64,000 bases of DNA from an uncultured Clostridium sp. (GTDB lineage: Bacteria > Bacillota > Clostridia > TANB77 > CAG-508), in NCBI GenBank assembly GCA_958413095.1, contig CATYUF010000002.1:8724-72723 (forward strand), in the 5' to 3' direction. The notes under the pieces are model-generated. The model was not told the DNA's origin, ran no database searches, and saw nothing but the letters and a program-made list of their open reading frames with translations. Shown piece after piece: positions 39,139 to 47,618 of this stretch; within the stretch, counting starts at the first letter, position 1, and each line of letters starts with the position of its first letter. The translations under genes were made by a program, and so were the position numbers.

Positions 39139-39561
39139 ATGTCAAAAAAATTAAAAATATTATTAATTTTACTAATATCTTTTGTTTTAGTAAGTTTTTC
39201 AACATCTACATATGCTGTTAATATGGATTTAACTGATGATGAAGGTTCTACAAGTAATGAAGAAACATCTAATACAGGTAATACTGTTTCATCAGAAAAT
39301 ACTTCTAATACATCTACAAATGAATCCAGTAATTCTTCTAATGACACTACAAATTCAATAGATTCAGAAAATACTAATACAACTTCAAACACTTCTTCAA
39401 CAGGTAATAAAACTACTACTCCACCAGTTACACAAACTGTTGCCGGAAGTCAATCTAGTGGTGAATTACAAATTTCTGATATTTTAAATATATTATTAAT
39501 CGTAATTGGAGTTTTATTAATTTTATTAGGAATTGCTATATTGATTAGATTAAAAAAATAG
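39139..39561 (+). CDS. Secreted Ser/Thr/Asn-rich protein with C-terminal membrane anchor
   Basis: A 140-residue protein. The start at 39139 (MSKKLKILLILLISF) has GGAGG 10 bp upstream; the longer frame has no RBS. A signal peptide (about 1-26, cleavage after STYA) is followed by a low-complexity region rich in Ser, Thr, Asn and Glu (about 32-105), a Pro/Thr stretch, and a C-terminal membrane helix (about 118-137) ending in RLKK. No sortase motif is seen. A short surface-displayed stalk; function unknown. A terminator follows directly. Confidence 0.8.
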   Translation: MSKKLKILLILLISFVLVSFSTSTYAVNMDLTDDEGSTSNEETSNTGNTVSSENTSNTSTNESSNSSNDTTNSIDSENTNTTSNTSSTGNKTTTPPVTQTVAGSQSSGELQISDILNILLIVIGVLLILLGIAILIRLKK

Positions 39562-39575
39562 ATTTTAAATTTTGT

Positions 39576-39614
39576 ACCAAATCTTATAAAAGTATTAAGA
39601 TTTGGTATTTTTTA
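39576..39614 (+). terminator. Terminator of the Ser/Thr-rich protein gene
   Basis: ACCAAATCTT (39576-39585) pairs with AAGATTTGGT (39597-39606), followed by ATTTTTT. Confidence 0.9.
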
Positions 39615-39752
39615 GTTATGGAATTTTACATTTATATCTTTTTTATTTTATGTATATTTTACTCTTTTTTTTCAATACTATTATTATATCTTATTTGCTA
39701 ATAATTTATTAAAAATATTAGTAAATATATTAATAAAAAGGAGGCAAATTTT

Positions 39753-40238
39753 ATGCATAAAAAATTATTTATTACTTTAGCATTAATCACATGTGTTGTT
39801 ATGTTTTTTGCTACTAGTTGTTTTGCAGCAGATGGCGCAATGCATGATATGGGTGAATCAGCAAAAAATATAGCTGAAGATGTTAAAAATGGTGTATCTG
39901 GTGCAATAAATAATGTTGAAGGAACTACTAGAAATACTGCTGAAGATATATCTAATGGTTCTAAAAATGTAACAGGTTCTATGGAAAATACTATGAGCAA
40001 TGCTAGTAATACTGTAACTGAGGGGATGAATAATACTTCTAGAGAAATGAATGATGGTATGAATAATAATACTTATAGTGCTACAAGAACTTCTGCTGAT
40101 GGTACAACTACTTTTATGGGTATGGGTGCTACTGCTTGGACTTGGCTAATACTTGGTATAGCTGCATTAGCAATTATTGCTGCCGTTTGGTATTATTCAA
40201 TGCAAACCAATTCTTCTAAGTATAATAATAGAAGATAA
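39753..40238 (+). CDS. Secreted amphipathic-helix protein with C-terminal anchor
   Basis: A 161-residue protein. A signal peptide (about 1-26, ending SCFAAD) is followed by a repetitive amphipathic region (about 30-100) with spaced Asn, Thr, Glu and Met, resembling 11-residue helical repeats of apolipoprotein-like or LEA-like proteins (ESAKNIAEDVKNGVSG, RNTAEDISNGSKNVTG). The C-terminal membrane segment is at about 127-148. AGGAGGC precedes the ATG. It follows the Ser/Thr-rich protein gene and shares its architecture (signal, low-complexity stalk, C-terminal helix), so the pair may act together at the surface. Confidence 0.8.
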   Translation: MHKKLFITLALITCVVMFFATSCFAADGAMHDMGESAKNIAEDVKNGVSGAINNVEGTTRNTAEDISNGSKNVTGSMENTMSNASNTVTEGMNNTSREMNDGMNNNTYSATRTSADGTTTFMGMGATAWTWLILGIAALAIIAAVWYYSMQTNSSKYNNRR

Positions 40239-40338
40239 TATTTTATTATTTTAATAACATTATTATTAAATGATATATCTAAATAAATATATTAAAAAGA
40301 CTAAAATTACTACTAATGATATATCTAATGATTTTAAT

Positions 40339-40416
40339 AGATGTCATAAAATAAAAATATAAAAATAAAAACTTTAAGTTTAATTTTTTCCTTTTATTTT
40401 TACTTTATGACATCTT
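40339..40416. terminator. Long bidirectional hairpin, secreted-protein gene end
   Basis: ATGTCATAAA (40341-40350) pairs with TTTATGACAT (40404-40413), extended by A/T-rich pairing toward the loop, flanked on both sides by short A/T runs. It probably ends the gene at 40238, though about 100 bp downstream of it. Confidence 0.6.
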
Positions 40417-40700
40417 AATTTTGTATAAAAATAAATTTATTTTAATTTTTCATTTTATATTAATTATATTTATGCTATAATACTTTATATAATAAAAGTT
40501 CTCATCAGTCTTTTTTTAGGTTACTTTTATTTATTGTATATAAAAAATCTTATATAGGAGCAATGCAAAATCTAATTTTTCCTATACAATAAAAATAAAT
40601 AATTTTACATAGTAGAGAAATAATGAAATTAAATAAAATTTAAATATCATATCTCAAAAAATATTTTAAAAAACAAAATTAGGAGGATTTATAATTATAT
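40417..40700 (+). other. smpB upstream region with promoter and folded leader
   Basis: No ORF is credible in this stretch. An extended -10 (TGCTATAAT, ending 40481) is followed by a leader whose arms 40526-40540 and 40583-40599 (TATTGTATA/TATACAATA) pair. The smpB AGGAGG (40681-40686) lies an unusual 14 bp before the ATG. Confidence 0.45.
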
Positions 40701-41159
40701 ATGAATACAAAATTAATAGCTAAAAACCCTACTGCATATCACAATTATAATATCGAAAATAAATTAGAAGCTGGTATAGTTCTTTATGGTACTGAAATTA
40801 AATCTATTCGAAATGGTAAAGCTAATTTAAAAGATAGCTATGCTAACATTAAAAATGGAGAAGTATTTGTTTATGGAATGCACATTAGTCCTTATGAACA
40901 TGGTAATATATTTAATAAAGACCCTTTAAGAGCTAGAAAATTACTTTTAAATAAAAAAGAAATTAATAAATTAGTTGGTCTGATTAATCAAAAAGGTTAT
41001 AGCTTAATTCCTTTGAATATGTATTTTAAAGGAAATCTAGTTAAATTAGAATTAGGTATTGGTAAAGGAAAAAAACTTTATGACAAAAGACAAGATTTAG
41101 CTAAAAAAGATGCTCAAAGGCAAATTGACATAAATTTAAAATCTAAAAATTATAGCTAA
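40701..41159 (+). CDS. smpB: SsrA-binding protein SmpB
   Basis: SmpB binds tmRNA and the ribosome to rescue stalled translation. At 152 residues it is full length. It has the OB-fold core: [87 protein letters not shown], and the basic C-terminal tail. It is isolated from rnr and ssrA: I saw no tmRNA gene directly downstream. The AGGAGG is 14 bp from the ATG, longer than for its neighbours. Confidence 0.95.
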   Translation: MNTKLIAKNPTAYHNYNIENKLEAGIVLYGTEIKSIRNGKANLKDSYANIKNGEVFVYGMHISPYEHGNIFNKDPLRARKLLLNKKEINKLVGLINQKGYSLIPLNMYFKGNLVKLELGIGKGKKLYDKRQDLAKKDAQRQIDINLKSKNYS

Positions 41160-41288
41160 AATTCACTATTATCAGCTATTTCCAGCGACTAATTTGTAGA
41201 ATCTATTATATAGTATCAAAATTATTAACTTTATATTATCCAACTTTATATAAAATTATATTTATATTATATACTTTTTTCATGCATA

Positions 41289-41336
41289 AAAAATAACTAT
41301 CTTAGAAATTTAATATTCTAAAATAGTTATTTTTAT
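41289..41336. terminator. Bidirectional terminator between smpB and fba
   Basis: AAATAACTATcTTAGAA pairs with TTCTAAaATAGTTATTT (41291-41333), with T-runs on either side, serving smpB (+) and the convergent fba (-). Confidence 0.85.
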
Positions 41337-41406
41337 TATATAAGAAATATTTTTTTAATTTCAATTTTTACAACATAAATTAAAATTATTAGTTCCTCTA
41401 CTTTTC

Positions 41407-42336
41407 TTATATTTTATTACTTGACCCAAACACATCTTTCATTTTATGTGATACTGTTTCTTTTACCAATTCTCTTGCAGGTGTCAAATATTTTCTTGGA
41501 TCAAATGCATTTGGTTCTTCTTTTAATACTTTTCTTATTCCAGCAGTTAAAGCTAATCTTAAATCTGTATCAACATTGATTTTTGAAACTCCTGATTTAC
41601 TTGCTTCTTTTAATATTTCATCTGGCACACCTTTAGCTCCAGGAATATTTCCACCATATTCATTACACATTTCTACTAATTCAGGTATAACTGTTGAAGC
41701 TCCATGTAATACTATTGGAGTATTTGGTATTCTTTCTTTTATTTCTTTTAATATATCAAATCTTAATTTTGCTTCTCCTTTAAATTTATATGCTCCATGA
41801 CTTGTTCCAATAGCTATTGCTAATGAATCACATCCTGTTCTTCTTACAAATTCTTCTGCTTGTTCTGGATCAGTATACATTGCATCTGATTCTGATACAT
41901 TTACATCATCTTCAATTCCAGCTAATTTTCCAAGTTCAGCTTCTACAACTACTCCTTTACTATGAGCATAGTCAACTACTTTTTTTGTTAATGCAACATT
42001 TTCCTCAAAATCATATTTTGAACCATCAATCATTACAGATGTGAATCCATTATCTATACACATTTTTGCTGTTTCAAAGTCTGGACCATGGTCTAAATGT
42101 ATTGCTACTGGCACTTCTGGATGTTCTTCTACTGCTGCTTCTACCATTTTCATTAAATATCCTATTCTTGCATATTTTATTGCACTAGATGAAGCTTGTA
42201 ATATTACTGGTGATTTATTTTCTGCTGCTGCATCCATTATCGCTTGTACTATTTCCATATTATTTACATTAAATGCCCCTATTGCAAATCCTTCTTTCAT
42301 TGATTTTTCAAACATTTCTTTTGTTGTAACTAACAT
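41407..42336 (-). CDS. fba: Class II fructose-1,6-bisphosphate aldolase
   Basis: A 309-residue zinc-dependent aldolase cleaving fructose-1,6-bisphosphate to DHAP and GAP. Zinc and active-site motifs: IHLDHGPDFE (about residues 80-89), SVMIDGSKYDFEENV, EAELGKLAG, AIGTSHGAYKF, PIVLHGAS, and SKINVDTDLRLA. The start at 42334-42336 (MLVTTKEMFEKS) follows GGAGG at 8 bp. A very good promoter lies at 42383-42411, as expected for a highly expressed glycolytic gene. Confidence 0.97.
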   Translation of the reverse strand: MLVTTKEMFEKSMKEGFAIGAFNVNNMEIVQAIMDAAAENKSPVILQASSSAIKYARIGYLMKMVEAAVEEHPEVPVAIHLDHGPDFETAKMCIDNGFTSVMIDGSKYDFEENVALTKKVVDYAHSKGVVVEAELGKLAGIEDDVNVSESDAMYTDPEQAEEFVRRTGCDSLAIAIGTSHGAYKFKGEAKLRFDILKEIKERIPNTPIVLHGASTVIPELVEMCNEYGGNIPGAKGVPDEILKEASKSGVSKINVDTDLRLALTAGIRKVLKEEPNAFDPRKYLTPARELVKETVSHKMKDVFGSSNKI

Positions 42337-42382
42337 AATCTTTTCCTCCATTTCCGGCTTTTGCCTTTGTTTTGCTATTGCT

Positions 42383-42411
42383 ATTTTATTTCTTATTTTC
42401 TAATATGTCAA
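42383..42411 (-). promoter_or_regulatory. fba promoter
   Basis: On the minus strand, -35 TTGACA (42406-42411) and -10 TAAAAT (42383-42388) are 17 bp apart. The -35 abuts the terminator of the DUF1540 gene. Confidence 0.8.
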
Positions 42412-42443
42412 GAAAAAAATGAGAAGAAAATTAATTCTTCTCA
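42411..42443 (-). terminator. Terminator of the DUF1540 gene
   Basis: ATGAGAAGAA pairs with TTCTTCTCAT (42419-42443); on the minus strand TTTTTTT follows. It overlaps the DUF1540 stop codon. Confidence 0.85.
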
Positions 42444-42598
42444 TAAATATAACTTGAACACATAGATTCATCTGCCTTTTTAGTTTTACAATTCTCTATC
42501 GGAGCCACCTGTATCGCTTGCAATTTGCATAAATTTTTGTTTTTTTCATTATATTTGCAACTTTCTACTGTGCAATGTATTTTTTGATTTCCTTCCAT
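42431..42598 (-). CDS. DUF1540 Cys-rich small protein
   Basis: A 55-residue protein with five cysteines. IHCTVESCKYNEKNKNLCKL (about residues 7-26) is the DUF1540 signature, and the second half has ENCK and MCSSY. DUF1540 proteins are short Cys-rich proteins of Clostridia and probably bind a metal or are redox-active. GGAAG precedes the ATG by 8 bp. The stop overlaps its terminator. Short, but the signature is characteristic. Confidence 0.75.
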   Translation of the reverse strand: MEGNQKIHCTVESCKYNEKNKNLCKLQAIQVAPIENCKTKKADESMCSSYIYEKN

Positions 42599-42901
42599 TT
42601 TATCATCTTCCTTTCCTTTTTAGAAATAAATTAAAAAAATAAATTCTAAGTTTTTGATTTCATTAAAGCTACTATTTTGCTTTTACTTTTTTAGCAAATA
42701 ATATCGTTATCCATTTACTATTATGTGAATATTTTTTATTTATATTCAATATTTAAGTTTTAATATAATTTATAAATATATTTATTATGAATTATATTAT
42801 ATTTTAATATCTAAATTTTTATAATAAAACTGTTTTCTTCATTGTTTATATTGTTTTTTATTTATATCAAAGCACACAATTCAATAATGTTTAAACTCAT
42901 A
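42599..42901. other. Gene-free AT-rich gap
   Basis: About 300 bp between the DUF1540 gene and the Rieske oxidoreductase. No ORF, stable hairpin or clear promoter could be picked out; it must hold the DUF1540 promoter and the 3' end of the oxidoreductase message. Confidence 0.4.
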
Positions 42902-44458
42902 TTATAATTTTGAAATATCTATTATATCCAAATCGTCATATGCTGGTTCTACTATATTTTTTCCTTTATAATTAAATCGTGAACCATGGCAAGGACAGTC
43001 CCAAGTTTTCTCAACTTGATTCCATACAAGCAAGCAACCTAAATGCGTACATTTAGGATTTACTGCATATATTTCTCCTTTTTCGTCCTTGTATATTCCT
43101 ACCTTTCTACCATTTACTTCAATTATTCCTCCTGTTTCTTTTTTTATTTTCTTTTCTACTACATCTTTTTCTTTCAATTTATTTATAACTAATGCCTTAC
43201 TAGAATCTACTAACATATTTTTCATTTCTTCATGATTTTTTATTGGTTGCATTCTTGAAGCCAAAAATATATCTTTATATTCATTTTTTCTGCCTACTAT
43301 ATCATCTACAATTATATCAACTGCAACAGATGATAAAGTCATTCCCCATTTTTTAAATCCTGTTGCTACATAAACATTTGGTAATAAGTTAGATGCTTGT
43401 CCTATATATGGTAATTTATCCAATGTTATACAATCTTGAGCATTCCATTTTGCTAATATTTTAGCATCAGGATAATATTCTCTTGCAAATTTTTCTAATC
43501 TTCCATAACTTTCCTCATATGTTGTCTCTTTACCCGTTTTATTATCTCCACCACCTATTAATAGCACATCTTTTCCATTATATTTCGCCTTTCTTATTGT
43601 TATATTTGGATTACTTATACTTATATACATGCCACTTGGTAATTCTTTTTTAGTTTCAATAGCAATTAAATATGACATTGATTGATACATTTTAGCTGAA
43701 TATAGCCCTTTAACTTTAAAAAATGGATAATGACTTGACATTATTACATATGATGCAGATATTGAAAAATTATCTGTTTCTACTATATATTTTTCGTTTT
43801 CTCCTTTCTTTATTTCCTTTGCTATTGTATGTGTATAAATTTTATTTCCTTTCTCTTCAATATATTTAACTAATCCATTTATATATTTTATTGGATGGAA
43901 TTGTGCTTGCTCTTTAAAACATATTCCTCCTTCTATTTTAAAAGGTAAATCAATATCTGTTACATACTCGCATTTATAATTTAGATTTTTTAATGTTTTT
44001 ATTTCTTTTTCAAGCTGTTCTATTTCTTCTTTTTTAGTAGTATAAATGTAACTATTTAGTCTTTCAAAATCACATTCTATATTTTCATTTTTTATTCTAC
44101 TTTCAATTTTATTAATTGCATTTTCATTTGCTTCTAAATATTTTTTTGCTGTATCAATGCTAAATGATTCTTCTAAGTAATTGTAAAAGCTGTCATGTTG
44201 ACTTGTTATTTTTCCCGTTGTTCTACCGGTTGTTCCTGAGCCAATTTCATTTTTTTCTATTATAGAAACAGTATAACCTAATTTTGATAATTCGTAACCA
44301 CAAGTAACTCCCGTTATTCCTGCTCCTATTATACATACATCTACTTCTTTTTTAGTTTCTTTTGTATTTTCATATTCTTGCTTTATTTTATCTTTTTGAT
44401 TGTTTTCTAAATTATTTCTATTATCGTTTATTTTATCTTGCCATATAGATTTTCTCAT
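42902..44458 (-). CDS. FAD-dependent oxidoreductase with C-terminal Rieske [2Fe-2S] domain
   Basis: A 518-residue fusion. A charged N-terminal extension (about 1-36) is followed by the dinucleotide-binding VCIIGAGITGVTCGYELS (about 41-58), a DAO-type FAD domain, and VYVATGFKKWGMTLSS. The C-terminal Rieske domain (about 440-518) has CTHLGC and CPCHGSRFNYKG, so both Cys-His pairs for the [2Fe-2S] cluster are intact. This type couples amine or hydroxy-acid oxidation to an iron-sulfur centre; the substrate is unknown. AAAGGA is the RBS. It stands alone next to the interrupted peroxiredoxin. Confidence 0.92.
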   Translation of the reverse strand: MRKSIWQDKINDNRNNLENNQKDKIKQEYENTKETKKEVDVCIIGAGITGVTCGYELSKLGYTVSIIEKNEIGSGTTGRTTGKITSQHDSFYNYLEESFSIDTAKKYLEANENAINKIESRIKNENIECDFERLNSYIYTTKKEEIEQLEKEIKTLKNLNYKCEYVTDIDLPFKIEGGICFKEQAQFHPIKYINGLVKYIEEKGNKIYTHTIAKEIKKGENEKYIVETDNFSISASYVIMSSHYPFFKVKGLYSAKMYQSMSYLIAIETKKELPSGMYISISNPNITIRKAKYNGKDVLLIGGGDNKTGKETTYEESYGRLEKFAREYYPDAKILAKWNAQDCITLDKLPYIGQASNLLPNVYVATGFKKWGMTLSSVAVDIIVDDIVGRKNEYKDIFLASRMQPIKNHEEMKNMLVDSSKALVINKLKEKDVVEKKIKKETGGIIEVNGRKVGIYKDEKGEIYAVNPKCTHLGCLLVWNQVEKTWDCPCHGSRFNYKGKNIVEPAYDDLDIIDISKL

Positions 44459-44592
44459 AATCGTGTCCTTTCTAATATTTTACTATACTTAGTATTAACA
44501 CAATTATAGATTTTATAATTTTATTTTATGATATATTAATATTTTTGATAATAACATTACTATATTATTCTTTTTATTTTATAACTAATCAA

Positions 44593-44630
44593 AAAACTAT
44601 CTTTGAATTTAAAATTCCAAAGATAGTTTT
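44593..44630 (-). terminator. Terminator of the peroxiredoxin gene
   Basis: AAAACTATCTTTG (44593-44605) pairs perfectly with CAAAGATAGTTTT (44618-44630); on the minus strand a T-run follows. It lies 4 bp past the peroxiredoxin stop. Confidence 0.85.
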
Positions 44631-44633
44631 CAG

Positions 44634-45079
44634 CTAATCTATTTCCTTTTTGCATTTTTCTTCTATATTTTTAAAACCTAAATACCAACTTATTCCATTT
44701 CTATCTTCTCTCATTTGATTCGCTCTTTCCTGTAACTCACAATATGTTTTTGGCATTGGCATTATCACTGGTTGATTTGGAATCCAATTTGCAGCAGTCA
44801 TTCCTTTACTACATTCTGATACTTGCAGTGCTTGTATTGTTCTTATTATTTCTGGTATAAATCTTCCTACATTCATTGGATATACAAATATTGTCCTTAT
44901 TATTCCTCTATCATCTATTATATATACGTTTCTCACCGTTTCTGTATTACTAATATCATTTGATATCATTCCATATTTTCTTGCTATTTCTCCATTTCTA
45001 TCTGCTATTATTGGAAATGATATTTGTATTCCTGTTTTGCAATATATATCATATACCCATGCTAGATGTGATGCATTAC
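44634..45079 (-). pseudogene. Peroxiredoxin, C-terminal half separated by the integrated element
   Basis: This is the 3' part of a Prx6-type (1-Cys/AhpC-TSA) peroxiredoxin. From the attachment repeat it reads NASHLAWVYDIYCKTGIQ, then PIIADRNGEIARKYGMI, NTETVRNVYIIDDRGIIR, and the C-terminal domain ending GISWYLGFKNIEEK. The 5' half is at 57539-57799, about 12.5 kb away. If the element is excised, the two halves join in frame at the shared NASHLAW codons. Alone this half has no catalytic Cys and no start, so it is silent while the element is present. Confidence 0.93.
45057..45079. repeat. Attachment site, left end of the element
   Basis: 23-bp direct repeat with 57539-57561, one mismatch; the shared core includes AGATGTGATGCATTAC (45064-45079). 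Immediately inside is AAAGTTACC (45081-45089), mirrored by GGTAACTTT inside the other end. Confidence 0.9.
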
Positions 45080-45145
45080 CAAAGTTACCATTTTTTACAC
45101 TCTAGGAAATCACATTTCCTGAATGTGTTGTTTTGCTTATTCTAC

Positions 45146-46795
45146 TTAAGCACTTTCTATAAATTTCACATTATTTAATTGTTCTTTTATAATGTTTAAT
45201 TCTGAAAAATTAAAGTATATATAGATATTTTTAAATTCATCTAATTCTATTTTGTTAATTAATTCAAATAATATTTTTCTGTTTAAATTTTCTTTTTTAA
45301 AACTTAAAAAGTTTTCTATGATTTTATCAATATTCTCTTTATTTTTATTTTTTCGTTTTTTCTCTTTAATTATGCAAATCTTTTCTTCAATACTTTTCTT
45401 TTGATTATTTAATTTTTCTCTTTCTTCTAAAAAAATTCTTGAATACCTAAAATAATCATCATTTGATATAATGCCATTCAAATTATCAAAATACATTTTA
45501 TCTATTTTTTTTGTAACATCTTCAATTTTTTTTATAACATTAGATAAATTCTGTTCTTCTTTTTTTATAATTAAATTGTAATTATCTTTACTTTTTTCAT
45601 AAATTAATTTCAAAGCATTTTTATCATAATGTAAAAGGCAAATTTCTTTTATTTGATTAATCACTCTACTTTCAAATTTACTATAATTATAATTACAAGT
45701 CCTACATTTTTTATCTTTCCCCCTTGCTAAAGCACAATCTACATATCCTATTTTTTTCTTTTTACCTCTGTAGCAAATTCTTAACTGCCTTCCGCAATTA
45801 TGACAAAATATTAGTCCTTTTAGTAATTCATCATGCTTTGGTGCTGACATACTTTTTCTACTTTTTAAAATTTCTTGTACTTTAGTAAATAATTTTTTTG
45901 ATATAATCGCTTCATGAGTATTTTCAACTCTTATGTATTCGCTTTCAACCTTTTGCTTTCTTTTCTTAACTTTATAAGATACAGATACACACTTATTTTG
46001 AACTGTATTTCCAATATAGGCTTCATTTATTAATATCGCTCTTATTGATTTAGGACTCCATGTTGTTCTTTGATGCTTTTGATTTAAATATTTACTAGGA
46101 GGATCTATTCCCTCTTTATCTAAAATGTTTGAAATTTTCTGAACTCCATTTCCTTCTGAATACAGTTCAAATATCTTTTCTATTACATAAGATACATTTT
46201 CATCTATTTCTAACTTATTCTTATGTGTTTTACTTTTTCTATAGCCATATGGTGCAACACTACCTAAGTATTCACCTTTTAACTCTTTTTCTCTTAGTAC
46301 TCCTTTAATTTTTTTTGAAATATCTTTTGCATACATATCATTTATAATTGCTTTAAATGGTGTTACATCATTATTTGTACTGTCTATAAATGTGTCTATT
46401 CCATCAAGGATTGAAACATATCTTACATTTTTTTCTGGAAAATAATTCTCAATATAATAACCTGTTTTTATGTAATCTCTCCCTAATCTTGATAAATCTT
46501 TAGTTATAACCATATTTATTTTTTTATTTTCAATATCCTCAATCATCCTATTAAAATTTGGTCTATCAAAAGTTGTTCCAGAAATACCATCATCTTTGTA
46601 TTCATCTATAAATATAAGCCTATTTTCCTTTATATATCTTTGCAATATATCCCTTTGATTTGATATACTATCACTTTCTAGCTTGTCGCCATCTTCACGA
46701 GATAAACGAATATAAATGCCTACTTTGAAAATTTTATTAAACTCTATTCCGATTGCTAAAAACCATTTTTTCACGCTCCCTTTTGTTCCTAGCAA
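45146..46795 (-). CDS. Large serine recombinase (integrase/excisionase)
   Basis: A 549-residue large serine recombinase. Catalytic domain: VGIYIRLSREDGDKL, the active-site Ser in SDSISNQRDIL, KDLSRLGRDY and FPEKNVRYVSILDGIDT. The recombinase domain has GSVAPYGYRK and the zinc ribbon has FCHNCGRQLRICY and CRTCNYNYSK. A long coiled coil (about 400-490) follows. It would integrate and excise the element at the peroxiredoxin site. The start is unclear: the in-frame TTG (46795) has poor RBS spacing, while an ATG with AAAGGGAG at ideal spacing is one base out of frame across a T5 run (see findings). Confidence 0.93.
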   Translation of the reverse strand: MLGTKGSVKKWFLAIGIEFNKIFKVGIYIRLSREDGDKLESDSISNQRDILQRYIKENRLIFIDEYKDDGISGTTFDRPNFNRMIEDIENKKINMVITKDLSRLGRDYIKTGYYIENYFPEKNVRYVSILDGIDTFIDSTNNDVTPFKAIINDMYAKDISKKIKGVLREKELKGEYLGSVAPYGYRKSKTHKNKLEIDENVSYVIEKIFELYSEGNGVQKISNILDKEGIDPPSKYLNQKHQRTTWSPKSIRAILINEAYIGNTVQNKCVSVSYKVKKRKQKVESEYIRVENTHEAIISKKLFTKVQEILKSRKSMSAPKHDELLKGLIFCHNCGRQLRICYRGKKKKIGYVDCALARGKDKKCRTCNYNYSKFESRVINQIKEICLLHYDKNALKLIYEKSKDNYNLIIKKEEQNLSNVIKKIEDVTKKIDKMYFDNLNGIISNDDYFRYSRIFLEEREKLNNQKKSIEEKICIIKEKKRKNKNKENIDKIIENFLSFKKENLNRKILFELINKIELDEFKNIYIYFNFSELNIIKEQLNNVKFIESA

Positions 46796-46827
46796 TCACC
46801 TGCTTAGAAACTATTTTAAACTGTAAT

Positions 46828-46968
46828 CTAGTTTTTTTCAAGTTTTTTTTGGTCTTTTATTCGGTCTTTTAAATAAATTTCAAATGCCTTACCAATACTT
46901 TCATTTATTTCACCTTTTGTAGAATCAAATATACAAAATATCTTGCCTTCTTCCTCTTGTTCTTTCAT
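46828..46968 (-). CDS. 46-aa element-borne protein
   Basis: Begins MKEQEEEGKIFCIF with AAGGTG 5 bp upstream and ends KKLEKN just before the recombinase. It is acidic then basic, with ESIGKAFEIYLKDR in the middle. Small proteins of this kind accompany serine recombinases in clostridial elements and may act as recombination directionality or DNA-binding accessories, but no family is recognised. Confidence 0.55.
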   Translation of the reverse strand: MKEQEEEGKIFCIFDSTKGEINESIGKAFEIYLKDRIKDQKKLEKN

Positions 46969-47143
46969 GCCACACCTTCTTTAAAATATGCTTTTTCTAA
47001 TATGTATGCTTAAAATTTAATAAAAATTATATTGATTTTTTCACATAACAAAAATAAGTGAAAGAGTTTCTTACCCATTCACTTATTTGCTCATAAAATT
47101 TGATTTTGTCCTCCCTGTTTTTCAAAAATTTTTTCAATTCTAA

Positions 47144-47281
47144 TTAGTATCCATACTTCTCTTGCATTTTTTTGAAAACATTCCTTGCATCATGTACTTT
47201 TCCTTCTTTATATTCTTTTTTGCTCTTTTCAAGTTTATTTGAAAAGTTTTCAAAATCTTTAATATTCATTTCTCTTTGCAT
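47144..47281 (-). CDS. 45-aa element-borne protein
   Basis: Begins MQREMNIKDFENFSNKLEKS and ends FKKMQEKYGY. It is a charged helical protein (KSKKEYKEGKVHDARN), similar in style to small antitoxin or DNA-binding accessory proteins next to serine recombinases. AAAGG lies about 10 bp upstream of the first ATG; a second ATG four codons later is possible. No toxin partner is obvious. Confidence 0.5.
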   Translation of the reverse strand: MQREMNIKDFENFSNKLEKSKKEYKEGKVHDARNVFKKMQEKYGY

Positions 47282-47344
47282 TTTTTCGCAACCTTTCTTC
47301 TATTTAATGTTTATTTTTATAATTTACTAAGTCTTAATCATTGT

Positions 47345-47526
47345 TTAAAAAATTCTGTTTTTTATATCTCTTTTTAATATGTTTGCATTTTTCTCCGAAA
47401 AACATCCCTTAATTCTTGCTAAATTTATTAATGACATTGCATTACTGTAATAATTTTTTGATTCTACTACTACTAATTCAAATAGCACATAATATGAAAT
47501 TGTAAAATCATAATTATTTGATATCT
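47345..47526 (-). pseudogene. Remnant of an element-borne helical protein
   Basis: An open stretch of about 60 codons without a start, reading YDFTISYYVLFELVVVES, MSLINLARIKGCFSEKN and ending IKNRIF. It continues the recombinase module's low-G+C composition and is cut off upstream by the rRNA methyltransferase terminator (47547), so it looks like the 3' end of an older gene truncated when the methyltransferase segment was inserted. Confidence 0.45.
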
Positions 47527-47546
47527 CACAATAAAAATAAAAGGTA

Positions 47547-47579
47547 AACGGAGAACATTAATAAAATGTTCTCCGTTTT
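47547..47579 (-). terminator. Terminator of the rRNA methyltransferase gene
   Basis: AAACGGAGAACATT (47547-47560 region) pairs with AATGTTCTCCGTTT (47565-47578). Strong GC-containing stem about 40 bp past the stop. Confidence 0.85.
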
Positions 47580-47618
47580 AGGTAATTACTCAATTACCTT
47601 TAATTAGTTTGCATTCTG

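Noticed and set aside
41160..41406. tmRNA gene next to smpB
   Set aside because: The interval is AT-rich with only a terminator; no tRNA-like ends or tag ORF.
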